Part shown: piece after piece, positions 26,509 through 34,521 of the stretch
Numbering within the stretch: the stretch's first letter is position 1
Layout of the letters: every line of letters starts with the position of its first letter
NCBI RefSeq assembly: GCF_029952445.1
Contig: NZ_JAQPPK010000001.1
Coordinates: 186,001-250,000, forward strand
Source: Paenarthrobacter nitroguajacolicus
Lineage (GTDB): Bacteria; Actinomycetota; Actinomycetes; Actinomycetales; Micrococcaceae
DNA: 64,000 bases
Direction of reading: 5' to 3'
Notes under the pieces: generated by a model
Seen by the model: the letters and a program-made list of their open reading frames with translations, nothing else
What the model was told of the DNA's origin: nothing
Database searches by the model: none
Position numbers and translations under genes: made by a program

Positions 26509-26772
26509 TTACTCTGCAGCTGCAGCAGCAACGATGTTCACTACGCGACGGCCGCGGCGAGTACCAAACTCAACCGCACCGGCCTGCAGGGCGAACAGGG
26601 TGTCGTCGCCACCGCGACCGACGCCTGCACCGGGGTGGAAGTGGGTTCCACGCTGGCGGACGATGATCTCGCCGGCGGAAACTACCTGACCGCCGAAGCG
26701 CTTGACGCCCAGGTACTGAGCGTTGGAGTCACGACCGTTGCGAGTGGAACTCGCGCCTTTTTTGTGTGCCAT
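26509..26772 (-). CDS. rpmA: 50S ribosomal protein L27
   Basis: An 87-residue ribosomal protein that reaches the peptidyl-transferase centre. It begins [19 protein letters not shown] with the expected N-terminus and no Firmicute-type cleavable extension, then [27 protein letters not shown]. An ATG start follows rplU by 62 bp. Ends in an Ala-rich tail. Confidence 0.98.
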   Translation of the reverse strand: MAHKKGASSTRNGRDSNAQYLGVKRFGGQVVSAGEIIVRQRGTHFHPGAGVGRGGDDTLFALQAGAVEFGTRRGRRVVNIVAAAAAE

Positions 26773-26834
26773 GTGAAATGCCTGCCTCTAAATTTCTGGG
26801 GAAACTGAAAAACCTGAACAGCGGGTAACGAAAG

Positions 26835-27143
26835 TTACGCGATGCTGGTGATCTTGATCTTGGTCAGTTCCTGACGGTGACCCTGACGCTTCCGGTAGCC
26901 GGTCTTGTTCTTGAACTTCTGGATGACGATCTTCGGACCACGGAGGTCTTCGAGGATCTCAGCCGTAACCTTGACGTTGGCCAGTTCCGCTGCTGCGGAG
27001 GTGACCTTCTCGCCGTCAACCAGGAGCAAGGCGGGCAGCTCAAGCGTGCTGCCGGCTCCACCGGGGACGCGGTTGAGCGTTACGTAGTCTCCAACGGAAA
27101 CTTTTTCTTGGCGGCCGCCTGCGCGGACAATCGCGTACACCAC
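26835..27143 (-). CDS. rplU: 50S ribosomal protein L21
   Basis: A 102-residue ribosomal protein with typical [18 protein letters not shown] start and C-terminal [22 protein letters not shown] chose GTG at 27143, which gives the usual MVYAIV start and a GTGAG about 7 bp upstream. A GTG at 27155 (adding four residues) is possible but sits almost on its purine-rich site. The 27156-27520 region upstream holds a promoter and a leader hairpin. Confidence 0.96.
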   Translation of the reverse strand: MVYAIVRAGGRQEKVSVGDYVTLNRVPGGAGSTLELPALLLVDGEKVTSAAAELANVKVTAEILEDLRGPKIVIQKFKNKTGYRKRQGHRQELTKIKITSIA

Positions 27144-27237
27144 TTGGGTACTCACTTCTCTCGACGTTTATAACTAAATTTGCGTGCGGAACCTGTCACC
27201 GGAATCAGGCTTGGTTCGCGCTGTGCCTCAACGCCGT

Positions 27238-27256
27238 GGACTTCTGTTCGAAGTCC
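27238..27256 (-). promoter_or_regulatory. Leader hairpin upstream of rplU
   Basis: GGACTTC and GAAGTCC form a 7-bp perfect stem with a 5-nt loop in the 5' untranslated region of rplU. Ribosomal-protein leaders of this kind can mediate feedback by the protein product, but this exact fold is not one I can name. Confidence 0.4.
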
Positions 27257-27321
27257 GCGAGTCATCCCATGAACAATTCCAAGGGGCATAACCCAAGTGT
27301 TGGCGTAAGCACCGAAGATCA

Positions 27322-27351
27322 AGATTACGCTAGTTTGACCCTCAGCTGCAA
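27322..27351 (-). promoter_or_regulatory. Candidate promoter for rplU-rpmA
   Basis: On the minus strand TTGCAG (27351-27346) and TAATCT (27327-27322) are separated by 18 bp. They lie about 180 bp upstream of the L21 start and upstream of the leader hairpin. Nothing else is evident in the remaining 27352-27520 gap. Confidence 0.45.
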
Positions 27352-27520
27352 ATGAGGCCGGGTCCGGAGGCTACCACGTGACTTGCATCACGAGTCGTAA
27401 CGGACTCTCCCGGCACCGTGCCCATACAGCCTACAGGGTTTGCCGGCAAATAACGTGATCCGGGCCGCGACGCGCGGAACCGGCCATATTTTGCCGCCGT
27501 CCGGGCAGTTCCTGTAACGC

Positions 27521-29050
27521 CTAGGCGTAAAGCCTGGGAGCGTCGAAGAATGCCGTTTCATAACGGCAGGACTGGCTGAATGCCTGAAGCATCTCCACGC
27601 GTTCACGCCCCGAAGCTGCGATCGCCGCGGCATCTGTGAACTTGATCGCAGCCCGGGTGGCAGAGGCAAACTCTTCGTCGGCATACGTCCGCAGCCACTC
27701 CGCGTAAGGGTGGTCAGTGGAGGCGCCGGCATCGACGAAAGCTGCGTGGAGCTTTTGTCCCACTTCCGCGTACAACCAATAGCAAGGCAGGATCGCCGCA
27801 AGGACAACTGCATAGCTTCCGGACGCGGAGGTGGCCAGCAGATGGTCCACGTAGGCCTTGGTCACCGGCCCGGTCCCTCCCGATGCCTCACGGGTGCTCA
27901 GCCAGTTCCTGTGCAATTCCGACTCCACTTCAAGGCACTGCCGTGAACCCATGGCCCAGAACAGCTGTTCCTCTTCCGTCGGGGCCAGTGCACCTGCCCG
28001 GGCCAGCACCCTGGAGTAGCCGTTCAGGTAGATGGCATCCTGCGCGAGGTAGTAACTGAACGCAGACTCGGGCAGCTGCCCCGACTGCAACTCCTGGATG
28101 AAGTCGAGCTCGTGGATCTTCTCGAGTTCCGGGACGGCTTCCTTCCACATGGTGGCTGCGAAACCGCCAGGCCGGAGGCTGCGCTGGTGGTGGAAATGGT
28201 CTACGGGGCCGTTGCCGCTGCCAACCTCCAACTTGCTTGAATCCACCAGGGCCTGGAGCAACCACGGCTTCACCTCGCGCAGCGAGGCCTCCCAGTCACC
28301 CGTGCGCGCCTGAACGGTTGCCAACGCCGACGAAAGCGAGCACCCGGTGCCATGGCTGTTCTTCGTCGCTATCCTGGGGCCCGCGACCTCCACGACGTCC
28401 TGCCGCAACAGCCCGCTGGTGTTGACCAGCGCATCAGGACACTCCGAGCCAGCCAGGTGGCCGCCCTTCACCAGCACAGTGTTCCCGTACTCGGCCGCAA
28501 GGCGCTTGCCCTGGTCCAACGCCGACGCCCAATCGGCTGCCTCGGGCTCGCCCAGCAACATGGCAAGTTCGGGCAGGTTCGGCGTGATCAGGTCTGCAAG
28601 GGGCAGCAGGGACCGCAGCGCCTCCCCTGCGGACTCCGTCAGCAGCCGGTCACCACTGGTGGCTACCATCACCGGGTCCAGGACCACGACGGCGGGACGC
28701 ACCTCTTCGAGCCACTCGCGGACCACAAGGATGACCCCGGCGTCGCCAAGCATGCCGATCTTGACAGCATCAATGGCGATATCGCTGCTGATCGCGTTCA
28801 ACTGCTGGCGCAGGAACTCCACCGGCGGCACATGCACAGCGCTGACGCCGAGGGTGTTCTGGGCTGTCAAAGCCGTAATGGCAGCCATGCCATATCCGCC
28901 GTGGGCGGAGATGCTCTTCAGATCAGCCTGTATTCCGGCTCCTCCTGAGGGGTCCGATCCCGCAATGCTCAGAACGCGCGGGGCATCCCTCCCCGCGGCC
29001 AACGGATACACAGAGGAGGAAGACAAAGATGGGTATGACAACGCGGGCAT
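27521..29050 (-). CDS. ThiD-TenA fusion protein for thiamin pyrimidine synthesis/salvage
   Basis: A 509-residue fusion. Residues about 20-275 are ThiD, the hydroxymethylpyrimidine (phosphate) kinase, with SIAGSDPSGGAGIQADLK near the start and SHGTGCSLSSALA in the C-terminal phosphate site. Residues about 290-509 are TenA, which recovers the pyrimidine from degraded thiamin, with LPCYWLYAEVG (probable active-site Cys) and YETAFFDAP (catalytic Glu) near the end. Fusing them would couple salvage of aminopyrimidine to its phosphorylation. ATG at 29050 follows a TPP riboswitch, so thiamin pyrophosphate should repress it. Confidence 0.95.
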   Translation of the reverse strand: MPALSYPSLSSSSVYPLAAGRDAPRVLSIAGSDPSGGAGIQADLKSISAHGGYGMAAITALTAQNTLGVSAVHVPPVEFLRQQLNAISSDIAIDAVKIGMLGDAGVILVVREWLEEVRPAVVVLDPVMVATSGDRLLTESAGEALRSLLPLADLITPNLPELAMLLGEPEAADWASALDQGKRLAAEYGNTVLVKGGHLAGSECPDALVNTSGLLRQDVVEVAGPRIATKNSHGTGCSLSSALATVQARTGDWEASLREVKPWLLQALVDSSKLEVGSGNGPVDHFHHQRSLRPGGFAATMWKEAVPELEKIHELDFIQELQSGQLPESAFSYYLAQDAIYLNGYSRVLARAGALAPTEEEQLFWAMGSRQCLEVESELHRNWLSTREASGGTGPVTKAYVDHLLATSASGSYAVVLAAILPCYWLYAEVGQKLHAAFVDAGASTDHPYAEWLRTYADEEFASATRAAIKFTDAAAIAASGRERVEMLQAFSQSCRYETAFFDAPRLYA

Positions 29051-29052
29051 GA

Positions 29053-29138
29053 GGACATCCCTTCGCCGGTGCTAACCGGACAGGTTCAACGGGTTTGGAT
29101 CTCAGCCCGGCCCGACGCCTGGCACCCCGTGTCAGTCC
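29053..29138 (-). ncRNA. TPP riboswitch (THI element)
   Basis: The minus strand holds the conserved TPP aptamer pieces in order: GACACGGGGTGC, GGCTGAGATC, ACCCGTTGAACCTG, and CCGGTTAGCACCGGCGAAGGGA. GGAC/GTCC at the ends (29135-29138 and 29053-29056) close stem P1. The aptamer ends 2 bp before the thiD-tenA ATG, and its own GAAGGGA is the best ribosome-binding site, suggesting direct translational control. Confidence 0.95.
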
Positions 29139-29164
29139 CCCAGCCTAACGCACCCGGGCACGGC

Positions 29165-29206
29165 AAAGGCCCTGCAATTCCCGCTTGCAGCGGATATTGC
29201 AGGGCC
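29165..29206 (-). terminator. Intrinsic terminator of the RNase E gene
   Basis: GGCCCTGCAAT (29168-29178) pairs with ATTGCAGGGCC (29196-29206), with a further CCGC/GCGG inner stem, and TTTGCC follows on the minus strand. It lies 21 bp past the rne stop and before the TPP riboswitch. Confidence 0.8.
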
Positions 29207-29226
29207 CTTGAAACCGCTATGGACGG

Positions 29227-32200
29227 TTAGAGCTCGGAAGCCGGCACTCCGACGCCCAGGATGATGGGTTCATCCGCGGCCGGTTTCTTTGCCGGTTCCG
29301 CAGGCGCCTTGGACTCGTGCGCCGATCCCCGTGGGGTGGCGGCCTCTTCATGATGCTCAACGCTGGTCTCGTTGGCCGCGCCCTGGGCCCTGCTGGCACT
29401 GCGGTTCCGGCGCCCACGGCGACTCCGCGAAGCCGACGGGGCTTCCCCTGCAGCCGACGCCTGGGCTGCCTTCGGTGCCTCAACAGCTTCCTCCTCCACA
29501 GGGGCCGGAGCGGCGCCAAGGTGGGAGAAAGCTTCGGCCAAACGATCCAGGCTCATGGCCGGCTCCGCTGCCTGTGGTTCATCGTGGTGTTCAACGAACG
29601 GCAAGGCAACCTCTTCGCCGCCAAAGCGCAGCACCGGGGTGGAACGTGCTTCACGCACTGCGGCGTCATGGGCAGTTTCCTGTTCCACAGGGGCATTCGT
29701 TGCTGCAGCGGGAACTGCTCCGGCCGCGTGCTGTCCGGCTGCCCGGGCTTGCTCTTCGGCCTTGTGGATCTCGTCGTCGTGCAGGTGGGCAGCATGTGCC
29801 GCGGCGGCAATCGTTGCCAGGGCCGCCCTTGTTGCTTCAGCTTTAGCCTGGCGTGCGGGATCCTGGGTTTCCGGGTGCGAGGCCGGGGCCGCCGGAGCGG
29901 ACGGGGCCGAATGGACCTGGGCGGGTGCTTCCACCGCTCCCTGGGTTCCGCCCTTGCCGCGGCGCCGCTTGCGCTCCGTGCGGGCTGTGGGTTGCTGTGC
30001 CTCGGTGTGCGGGCGGTGCTGCTCTGCTGCCACGACGTTGGCACGGCGGTGCTCAACGGGCTCGTCATGGGTCACGACGCCGCGGCCCGCACAGTGCTCG
30101 CACTGCTCGCCGAAGACCTCGAGGAGGCCGGTGCCCATGCGCTTGCGGGTCATCTGGACAAGGCCCAGCGACGTCACTTCAGCTACCTGGTGCTTGGTCC
30201 GGTCGCGGCCCAAGCACTCCACCATGCGGCGGAGAACGAGGTCGCGGTTGGATTCCAGGACCATGTCGATGAAGTCGATGACGATGATGCCGCCGATGTC
30301 ACGCAGGCGCAGTTGCCGGACTACTTCCTCGGCAGCTTCAAGGTTGTTCTTGGTGACGGTCTCTTCCAGGTTTCCACCGCTGCCGGTGAACTTCCCGGTG
30401 TTGACGTCCACCACGGTCATGGCTTCGGTGCGGTCGATGACCAGCGAACCACCGGACGGCAGGAAGACCTTGCGCTCCAAGGCCTTGTGGATCTGCTCAT
30501 CGATGCGCCAGGCGGCGAAGATGTCCTGGTCCTTGGTCCACTTCTCAAGGCGGCCCACCAGGTCCGGGGCAACATAGGTTACGTAGGCCTCGATGGTGTC
30601 CCAGGCGTCGTCACCGGAGACAATCAGCTTGGAGAAGTCCTCGTTGAAGACGTCGCGGACCACCTTGATGGTGAGGTCCGGTTCGCCGTAGAGCAGCTCA
30701 GGTGCCAGCACCTTGGTGGAGGAAGCCTGACCTTCGATGCCCTCCCACTGCGCGCGAAGACGGTTGATGTCGTGGGTCAGCTCTTCTTCCGAAGCACCTT
30801 CGGCGGCGGTGCGGACAATGACCCCGGCGTTTTCCGGCAGGCGGTCCTTCAGGATCCGCTTGAGGCGGTTGCGTTCCACATCGGGCAGCTTGCGTGAGAT
30901 GCCGGTCATGGACCCGCCCGGCACGTACACAAGGTAGCGGCCCGGAAGGGAAATCTGGCTTGTGAGGCGGGCACCCTTGTGGCCCACGGGGTCCTTGGTG
31001 ACCTGGACCAGGACGGAATCGCCTGACTTCAGTGCGTTCTCGATCCGGCGCGGCTGGCCTTCAAGGTTGACCGCGTCCCAGTTCACTTCACCGGCGTAGA
31101 GCACAGCGTTACGGCCGCGTCCGATATCGACGAAGGCAGCTTCCATGGACGGCAGGACGTTCTGGACCTTGCCCAGGTAAACGTTGCCGATCAGGGAGTC
31201 CTGCTGGGTCTTGGACACAAAGTGCTCGGCCAGCACGCCGTCCTCAAGGACACCGATCTGGATTCTGTCGTCGCGCTGGCGGACGATCATTTGCCGGTCC
31301 ACTGACTCGCGGCGCGCCAGGAACTCAGCTTCCGTGATCACCTGGCGGCGACGACCGGTCTCGCGGGACTCGCGACGACGCTGCTTCTTGGCCTCGAGCC
31401 TGGTGGAACCCTTGACGCTGGCAACACGGTTGGAAGGCGCCGTTTCCGTGATGGGCCGGGGAGCCCGCACACGTGTCACCGTGTTGGGCGGGTCGTCGTC
31501 GGTGCCACCGGTCAGTTCAAGATCCTGGTCCCCACGGCGGCGGCGGCGACGACGACGCGAAGTAACGCCTTCGTCAAGCGTTTCAGCCGCGGGAGATTCT
31601 TCGTCTCCGGACTCGTTGCTGTCTTCGGTGTCGTTCTCGTCGCGCTCGGTTCCGCGGCGGCCGCGGCGTCCACGGCTCCGACGGCGGCGACGACTGCCGC
31701 CCTCGTCCAACTCGCCTTCGGCACCTGATTCGGCGTCTTCTTCGGGCTCGTCGTCCTTCTCTTCGACAGCCGCAACGCGCGGAACCGTGGTGAGGTCCGG
31801 AGCCTGGAAGATCATGGACGTGATGGAAACGGGTTCCATGAACAGCGACGTGGCGGCGGACGGAGCTTCCTCGGCGGGAACCTCTTCCTGAGGAGCAGCC
31901 TCTTCCGCGGGAACAGTCTCCTTCGCAGGAACAGTCTCTTCCGCGGGAACAGTCTCTTTCGCAGTAGCAGGTGCGTCGGGCTGGGAGCCGGCCTCCGGCG
32001 TCGTGGTTTCTGCCGCAGCTTCCGCAGCGACAGGCGCTTCTTCAGCCTCGACCTTGGGCTTGGCCGTACGACGACGGCGGACCGGCTTTTCGGGGGCCGC
32101 CTCGGCGATGGCGTCGGGCTGGGTTTCAGCAGCGGCTTCCGGGCTTACCGGGGTTTCCTCGCCAAGGCCGGGCAGGGGCTCGGCGGGTTCCACCTTCTTG

Positions 32201-32400
32201 CGGGCCCGGGTACGGCGTACCGGCTTCTCAGCGACTTCCGGAGTTTCTTCCACGGCGGGAGCTTCAGCGGCAGGCGTCTCTACGTCCGCAGCTGCCTTTG
32301 GCGCGGCCTTGCGCCGGGTCCGGGTGGTTTTCTTTGGCGCTTCCGCAGTTTCCGCGGGAGCTGCCTGATCATTAACGGCTACAACCTGGTCATTATCCAT
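29227..32400 (-). CDS. rne: Ribonuclease E/G
   Basis: A 1057-residue endoribonuclease for mRNA decay and RNA processing. The catalytic core lies in the middle: an S1 domain at about residues 395-470 (LIGNVYLGKVQNVLPSMEAAFVDIG), RNase-E-specific DVNTGKFTG near 662 and IVIDFIDM near 713 (metal-binding Asp residues), and the Zn-link CEHC near 767 that joins subunits. The first about 350 residues are Glu/Ala/Pro- and Arg-rich low complexity, and the last about 280 are similar, an actinobacterial layout in which both tails are disordered. ATG at 32400 (MDNDQVVAVN) has AGGAG 11 bp upstream; the upstream extension is not conserved-looking. Confidence 0.95.
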   Translation of the reverse strand: MDNDQVVAVNDQAAPAETAEAPKKTTRTRRKAAPKAAADVETPAAEAPAVEETPEVAEKPVRRTRARKKVEPAEPLPGLGEETPVSPEAAAETQPDAIAEAAPEKPVRRRRTAKPKVEAEEAPVAAEAAAETTTPEAGSQPDAPATAKETVPAEETVPAKETVPAEEAAPQEEVPAEEAPSAATSLFMEPVSITSMIFQAPDLTTVPRVAAVEEKDDEPEEDAESGAEGELDEGGSRRRRRSRGRRGRRGTERDENDTEDSNESGDEESPAAETLDEGVTSRRRRRRRRGDQDLELTGGTDDDPPNTVTRVRAPRPITETAPSNRVASVKGSTRLEAKKQRRRESRETGRRRQVITEAEFLARRESVDRQMIVRQRDDRIQIGVLEDGVLAEHFVSKTQQDSLIGNVYLGKVQNVLPSMEAAFVDIGRGRNAVLYAGEVNWDAVNLEGQPRRIENALKSGDSVLVQVTKDPVGHKGARLTSQISLPGRYLVYVPGGSMTGISRKLPDVERNRLKRILKDRLPENAGVIVRTAAEGASEEELTHDINRLRAQWEGIEGQASSTKVLAPELLYGEPDLTIKVVRDVFNEDFSKLIVSGDDAWDTIEAYVTYVAPDLVGRLEKWTKDQDIFAAWRIDEQIHKALERKVFLPSGGSLVIDRTEAMTVVDVNTGKFTGSGGNLEETVTKNNLEAAEEVVRQLRLRDIGGIIVIDFIDMVLESNRDLVLRRMVECLGRDRTKHQVAEVTSLGLVQMTRKRMGTGLLEVFGEQCEHCAGRGVVTHDEPVEHRRANVVAAEQHRPHTEAQQPTARTERKRRRGKGGTQGAVEAPAQVHSAPSAPAAPASHPETQDPARQAKAEATRAALATIAAAAHAAHLHDDEIHKAEEQARAAGQHAAGAVPAAATNAPVEQETAHDAAVREARSTPVLRFGGEEVALPFVEHHDEPQAAEPAMSLDRLAEAFSHLGAAPAPVEEEAVEAPKAAQASAAGEAPSASRSRRGRRNRSASRAQGAANETSVEHHEEAATPRGSAHESKAPAEPAKKPAADEPIILGVGVPASEL
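31910..31963 (-). repeat. 18-bp tandem repeat in the RNase E N-terminal tail
   Basis: Three 18-bp units with the core GGAACAGTCTC encode repeated ETVPA(K/E) segments in the disordered acidic tail. Units differ at two or three bases and preserve frame. Confidence 0.8.
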
Positions 32401-32870
32401 ATATGGCAACACTCCTGCCCCAGCGACGCCGCCACATCCGGCGCCCAGTGGGGCAAATATTGTCAAAACCCGCAGGCGTTGACAGAAGTCGGTAGTATGC
32501 CTTCCGGTTCGCACCATCATTGGGGTGCGGCAGCCCTGGAAGGCCGGCGGCTTGGTTCTGAAACCCGTTGTTCTGCTGCCACAACCAGGTGCCGTCCATT
32601 GTTATGGCGGGCCTACCGAGGATCGACGTGATCCGGGCATGCCCAGCTCATACTGGCGGTCTTGGGAACAAGTCACCGGACCGGAATCCGAATGTGGGTC
32701 GGCTTCCAGCCATGTTCATTCTCTCACACCTGCACGACTTCGCCTGTTAGGACGCTGTGTCGTCCGGTTCAGGGTCAAGCTGGGGGCAGCGCCCAGCCTC
32801 CGGCGTTAGAATCCTCCCAAGAGCCCCTCCCGGCCCGCCGGGCACAATGTCGAAAAGGATCAGATCCGCG
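32401..32870. other. Gene-free region between rne and the VKOR gene
   Basis: These 470 bp separate two divergent genes. The side next to rne probably forms a long 5' untranslated leader, as is common for RNase E genes that autoregulate through their leaders, but I see no clear conserved fold. Short frames in it lack coding character. A segment near 32800-32840 resembles a tRNA T-arm end but cannot be completed into a tRNA. Confidence 0.5.
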
Positions 32871-33539
32871 ATGCCGAGCACCGCCAGGGAAAACCTGGCC
32901 AACAAATCCTCCACAGCGGAGGAATCGACCACGCACCAGGAAACGTTGCCGAGGACTGTCCGCGACAAGCCGTTCGCCTGGCTGCTGCTGATTACCGGGG
33001 TCATCGGCTGGCTGGCCTCCGGAGCCCTGGTCCTGGAGAAGCTCCAGGTACTCCAGGACCCCAACCACGTCACTGCCTGCGACGTGAACCCTTGGGTTTC
33101 CTGCGGAACCGTGATGAAGACATGGCAAAGCTCCCTTTTCGGGTTCCCCAACATGTTCATCGGCATTGTCGCCTTCGCCATCATCATCACCACTGCGATG
33201 GGATTACTCTCCGGGGCGAAGTTCTCGCGTGGCTATTGGCTGGGCCTGCAGGCCGGCGTGACCCTGGGCTTCGCGTTCGTTGTCTGGCTATGGTCGCAAG
33301 CCCTCTACGTCATCAACGTGCTGTGCCCGTTCTGCATGGTGGTGTGGGCGGTCATGATCCCCCTCTTTGTGTGGGTGACCATCCGGAACATCTCCACCGG
33401 GGTCATCAAGGCGCCACCTGGATTGACCAAGCTCCTGGGTGAATCCGGCTGGATCATCGTGGCGCTGCTCTATGTCGCGGTGATCGCAACCATCTTCTTC
33501 GCCTTCCTCCACGTCTTCGCAGGCACTTCGGGCTACTAA
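32871..33539 (+). CDS. Vitamin K epoxide reductase (VKOR) family protein
   Basis: A 222-residue membrane protein with about five helices that reoxidises periplasmic disulfide-forming proteins using quinone. The four key cysteines are visible: Cys70 and Cys78 in the loop (ACDVNPWVSC) and the CxxC pair Cys152/Cys155 (LCPFC). A hydrophilic N-terminus precedes helix 1 (PFAWLLLITGVIGWLASGALVL). ATG at 32871 is preferred because AAAGGA lies upstream; ATG at 32847 is possible. The usual DsbA-like partner is not adjacent. Confidence 0.92.
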   Translation: MPSTARENLANKSSTAEESTTHQETLPRTVRDKPFAWLLLITGVIGWLASGALVLEKLQVLQDPNHVTACDVNPWVSCGTVMKTWQSSLFGFPNMFIGIVAFAIIITTAMGLLSGAKFSRGYWLGLQAGVTLGFAFVVWLWSQALYVINVLCPFCMVVWAVMIPLFVWVTIRNISTGVIKAPPGLTKLLGESGWIIVALLYVAVIATIFFAFLHVFAGTSGY

Positions 33540-33556
33540 AGCCACGCCGCCAAAGG

Positions 33557-33590
33557 AAAGGTCCCGTGTTCAAACGAACACGGGACCTTT
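33557..33590. terminator. Bidirectional terminator between VKOR and ndk
   Basis: GGTCCCGTGTTC and its perfect complement form a 12-bp stem with an AAAC loop, flanked by AAA and TTT. It serves the two convergent genes. Confidence 0.88.
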
Positions 33591-33608
33591 CGGCTGTCTA
33601 TGCCTGGA

Positions 33609-34025
33609 TCAGTTAAACCAGATCTTGATCTCGCGCTCGGCCGAATCAACGGAGTCTGAGCCGTGGACCAGGTTCTGCTGGACTGCCAGGCCCCAGTCGC
33701 GGCCGAAGTCACCGCGGATGGTACCCGGGGCGGCCGTCGTCGGATCGGTGGTCCCGGCCAGGGAACGGAAGCCCTCGATGACGCGGTGGCCCTCAAAGAC
33801 GGCAGCGATGACCGGACCGCTCAGCATGAACTCAACCAGCGGTTCGTAGAAAGGCTTGCCCACGTGTTCCTCGTAGTGCTGTTCCAGCAGCTCACGGGTG
33901 GCGTTGACCTTCTTCAGTTCAGCCAGGGTGTACCCCTTGGCTTCGATGCGGGCCAGGATGCTGCCGCCCAGGTTGCGGGCGACGCCGTCGGGCTTGACCA
34001 GGACGAGGGTCCGTTCAATGCTCAC
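33609..34025 (-). CDS. ndk: Nucleoside diphosphate kinase
   Basis: A 138-residue enzyme that equalises nucleoside triphosphate pools by transferring the gamma phosphate through an active-site histidine. The motif NLVHGSDSVDSAEREI places the phosphorylated His at about residue 121, and Lys11 (LVLVKPDG) is the conserved nucleotide-binding lysine. Length and ATG start are normal. It follows the DUF4233 gene in the folC-ileS direction. Confidence 0.98.
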   Translation of the reverse strand: MSIERTLVLVKPDGVARNLGGSILARIEAKGYTLAELKKVNATRELLEQHYEEHVGKPFYEPLVEFMLSGPVIAAVFEGHRVIEGFRSLAGTTDPTTAAPGTIRGDFGRDWGLAVQQNLVHGSDSVDSAEREIKIWFN

Positions 34026-34067
34026 AGTTGCTCCAATGTGATGTGTTCGGTGGTTTTCCCAGCCAGT

Positions 34068-34520
34068 TTACGGGGTTTGCGGGCCGGCTTCGTCACTGTG
34101 GGCTGCGTCCCATTCCGCCTGCTCGCGGTCGCGTTGGGCCACTTCCCGGTCAATCCTCATGCCGGCCCGGAGACCGTACCACCAGCAGATGGCAAACAGG
34201 ATGCCGACGATGAACATCATGGGCTCGGCCAAGCCAGTCAGAATAAGCACCAGTTGCAGCCCCCACCCCAAGGCGATGCCCCAAGGTTTGGACAACACTG
34301 CACATGCCAGGACCAGCACCACGCTCAAGGCAATACCGACGCCAAGGATGATCCCGGGGTCCACCTCACCGCGCTTCAAGCCAAATACTGCAAGCGTGCC
34401 GAAGAACGCCACAAAGGCTTCGAGCAGCAGCACCGTGGAAGCGAACATCACTTTGGTGGACCGGCGCTTCTTGGGCATACCGGGGCGCCATTCGCGCTGC
34501 GCTTTGGTCATTTTAGCCAT
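34068..34520 (-). CDS. DUF4233 membrane protein
   Basis: A 150-residue protein with a basic N-terminal cytosolic segment (MAKMTKAQREWRPGMPKKRRSTK), about four helices (VMFASTVLLLEAFVAFFGTLAVFGL, then IILGVGIALSVVLVLACAVL, then WGLQLVLILTGL, then MMFIVGILFAICWWYGL), and a charged tail. The pattern and its place directly after folC are what I associate with DUF4233 in actinobacteria; the function is unknown. ATG at 34520 starts one base after the folC stop; GTG at 34529 inside folC is an alternative. Confidence 0.85.
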   Translation of the reverse strand: MAKMTKAQREWRPGMPKKRRSTKVMFASTVLLLEAFVAFFGTLAVFGLKRGEVDPGIILGVGIALSVVLVLACAVLSKPWGIALGWGLQLVLILTGLAEPMMFIVGILFAICWWYGLRAGMRIDREVAQRDREQAEWDAAHSDEAGPQTP

Positions 34521-34521
34521 G

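Noticed and set aside
31910..31963. Repeat array considered as CRISPR
   Set aside because: Units are 18 bp with no spacers and are in frame within RNase E.
32795..32845. Possible tRNA remnant (GTTAGAATCCTCCC next to AGAGCCCC)
   Set aside because: It resembles a T-arm and acceptor end, but no matching D or anticodon arm can be found on either strand.
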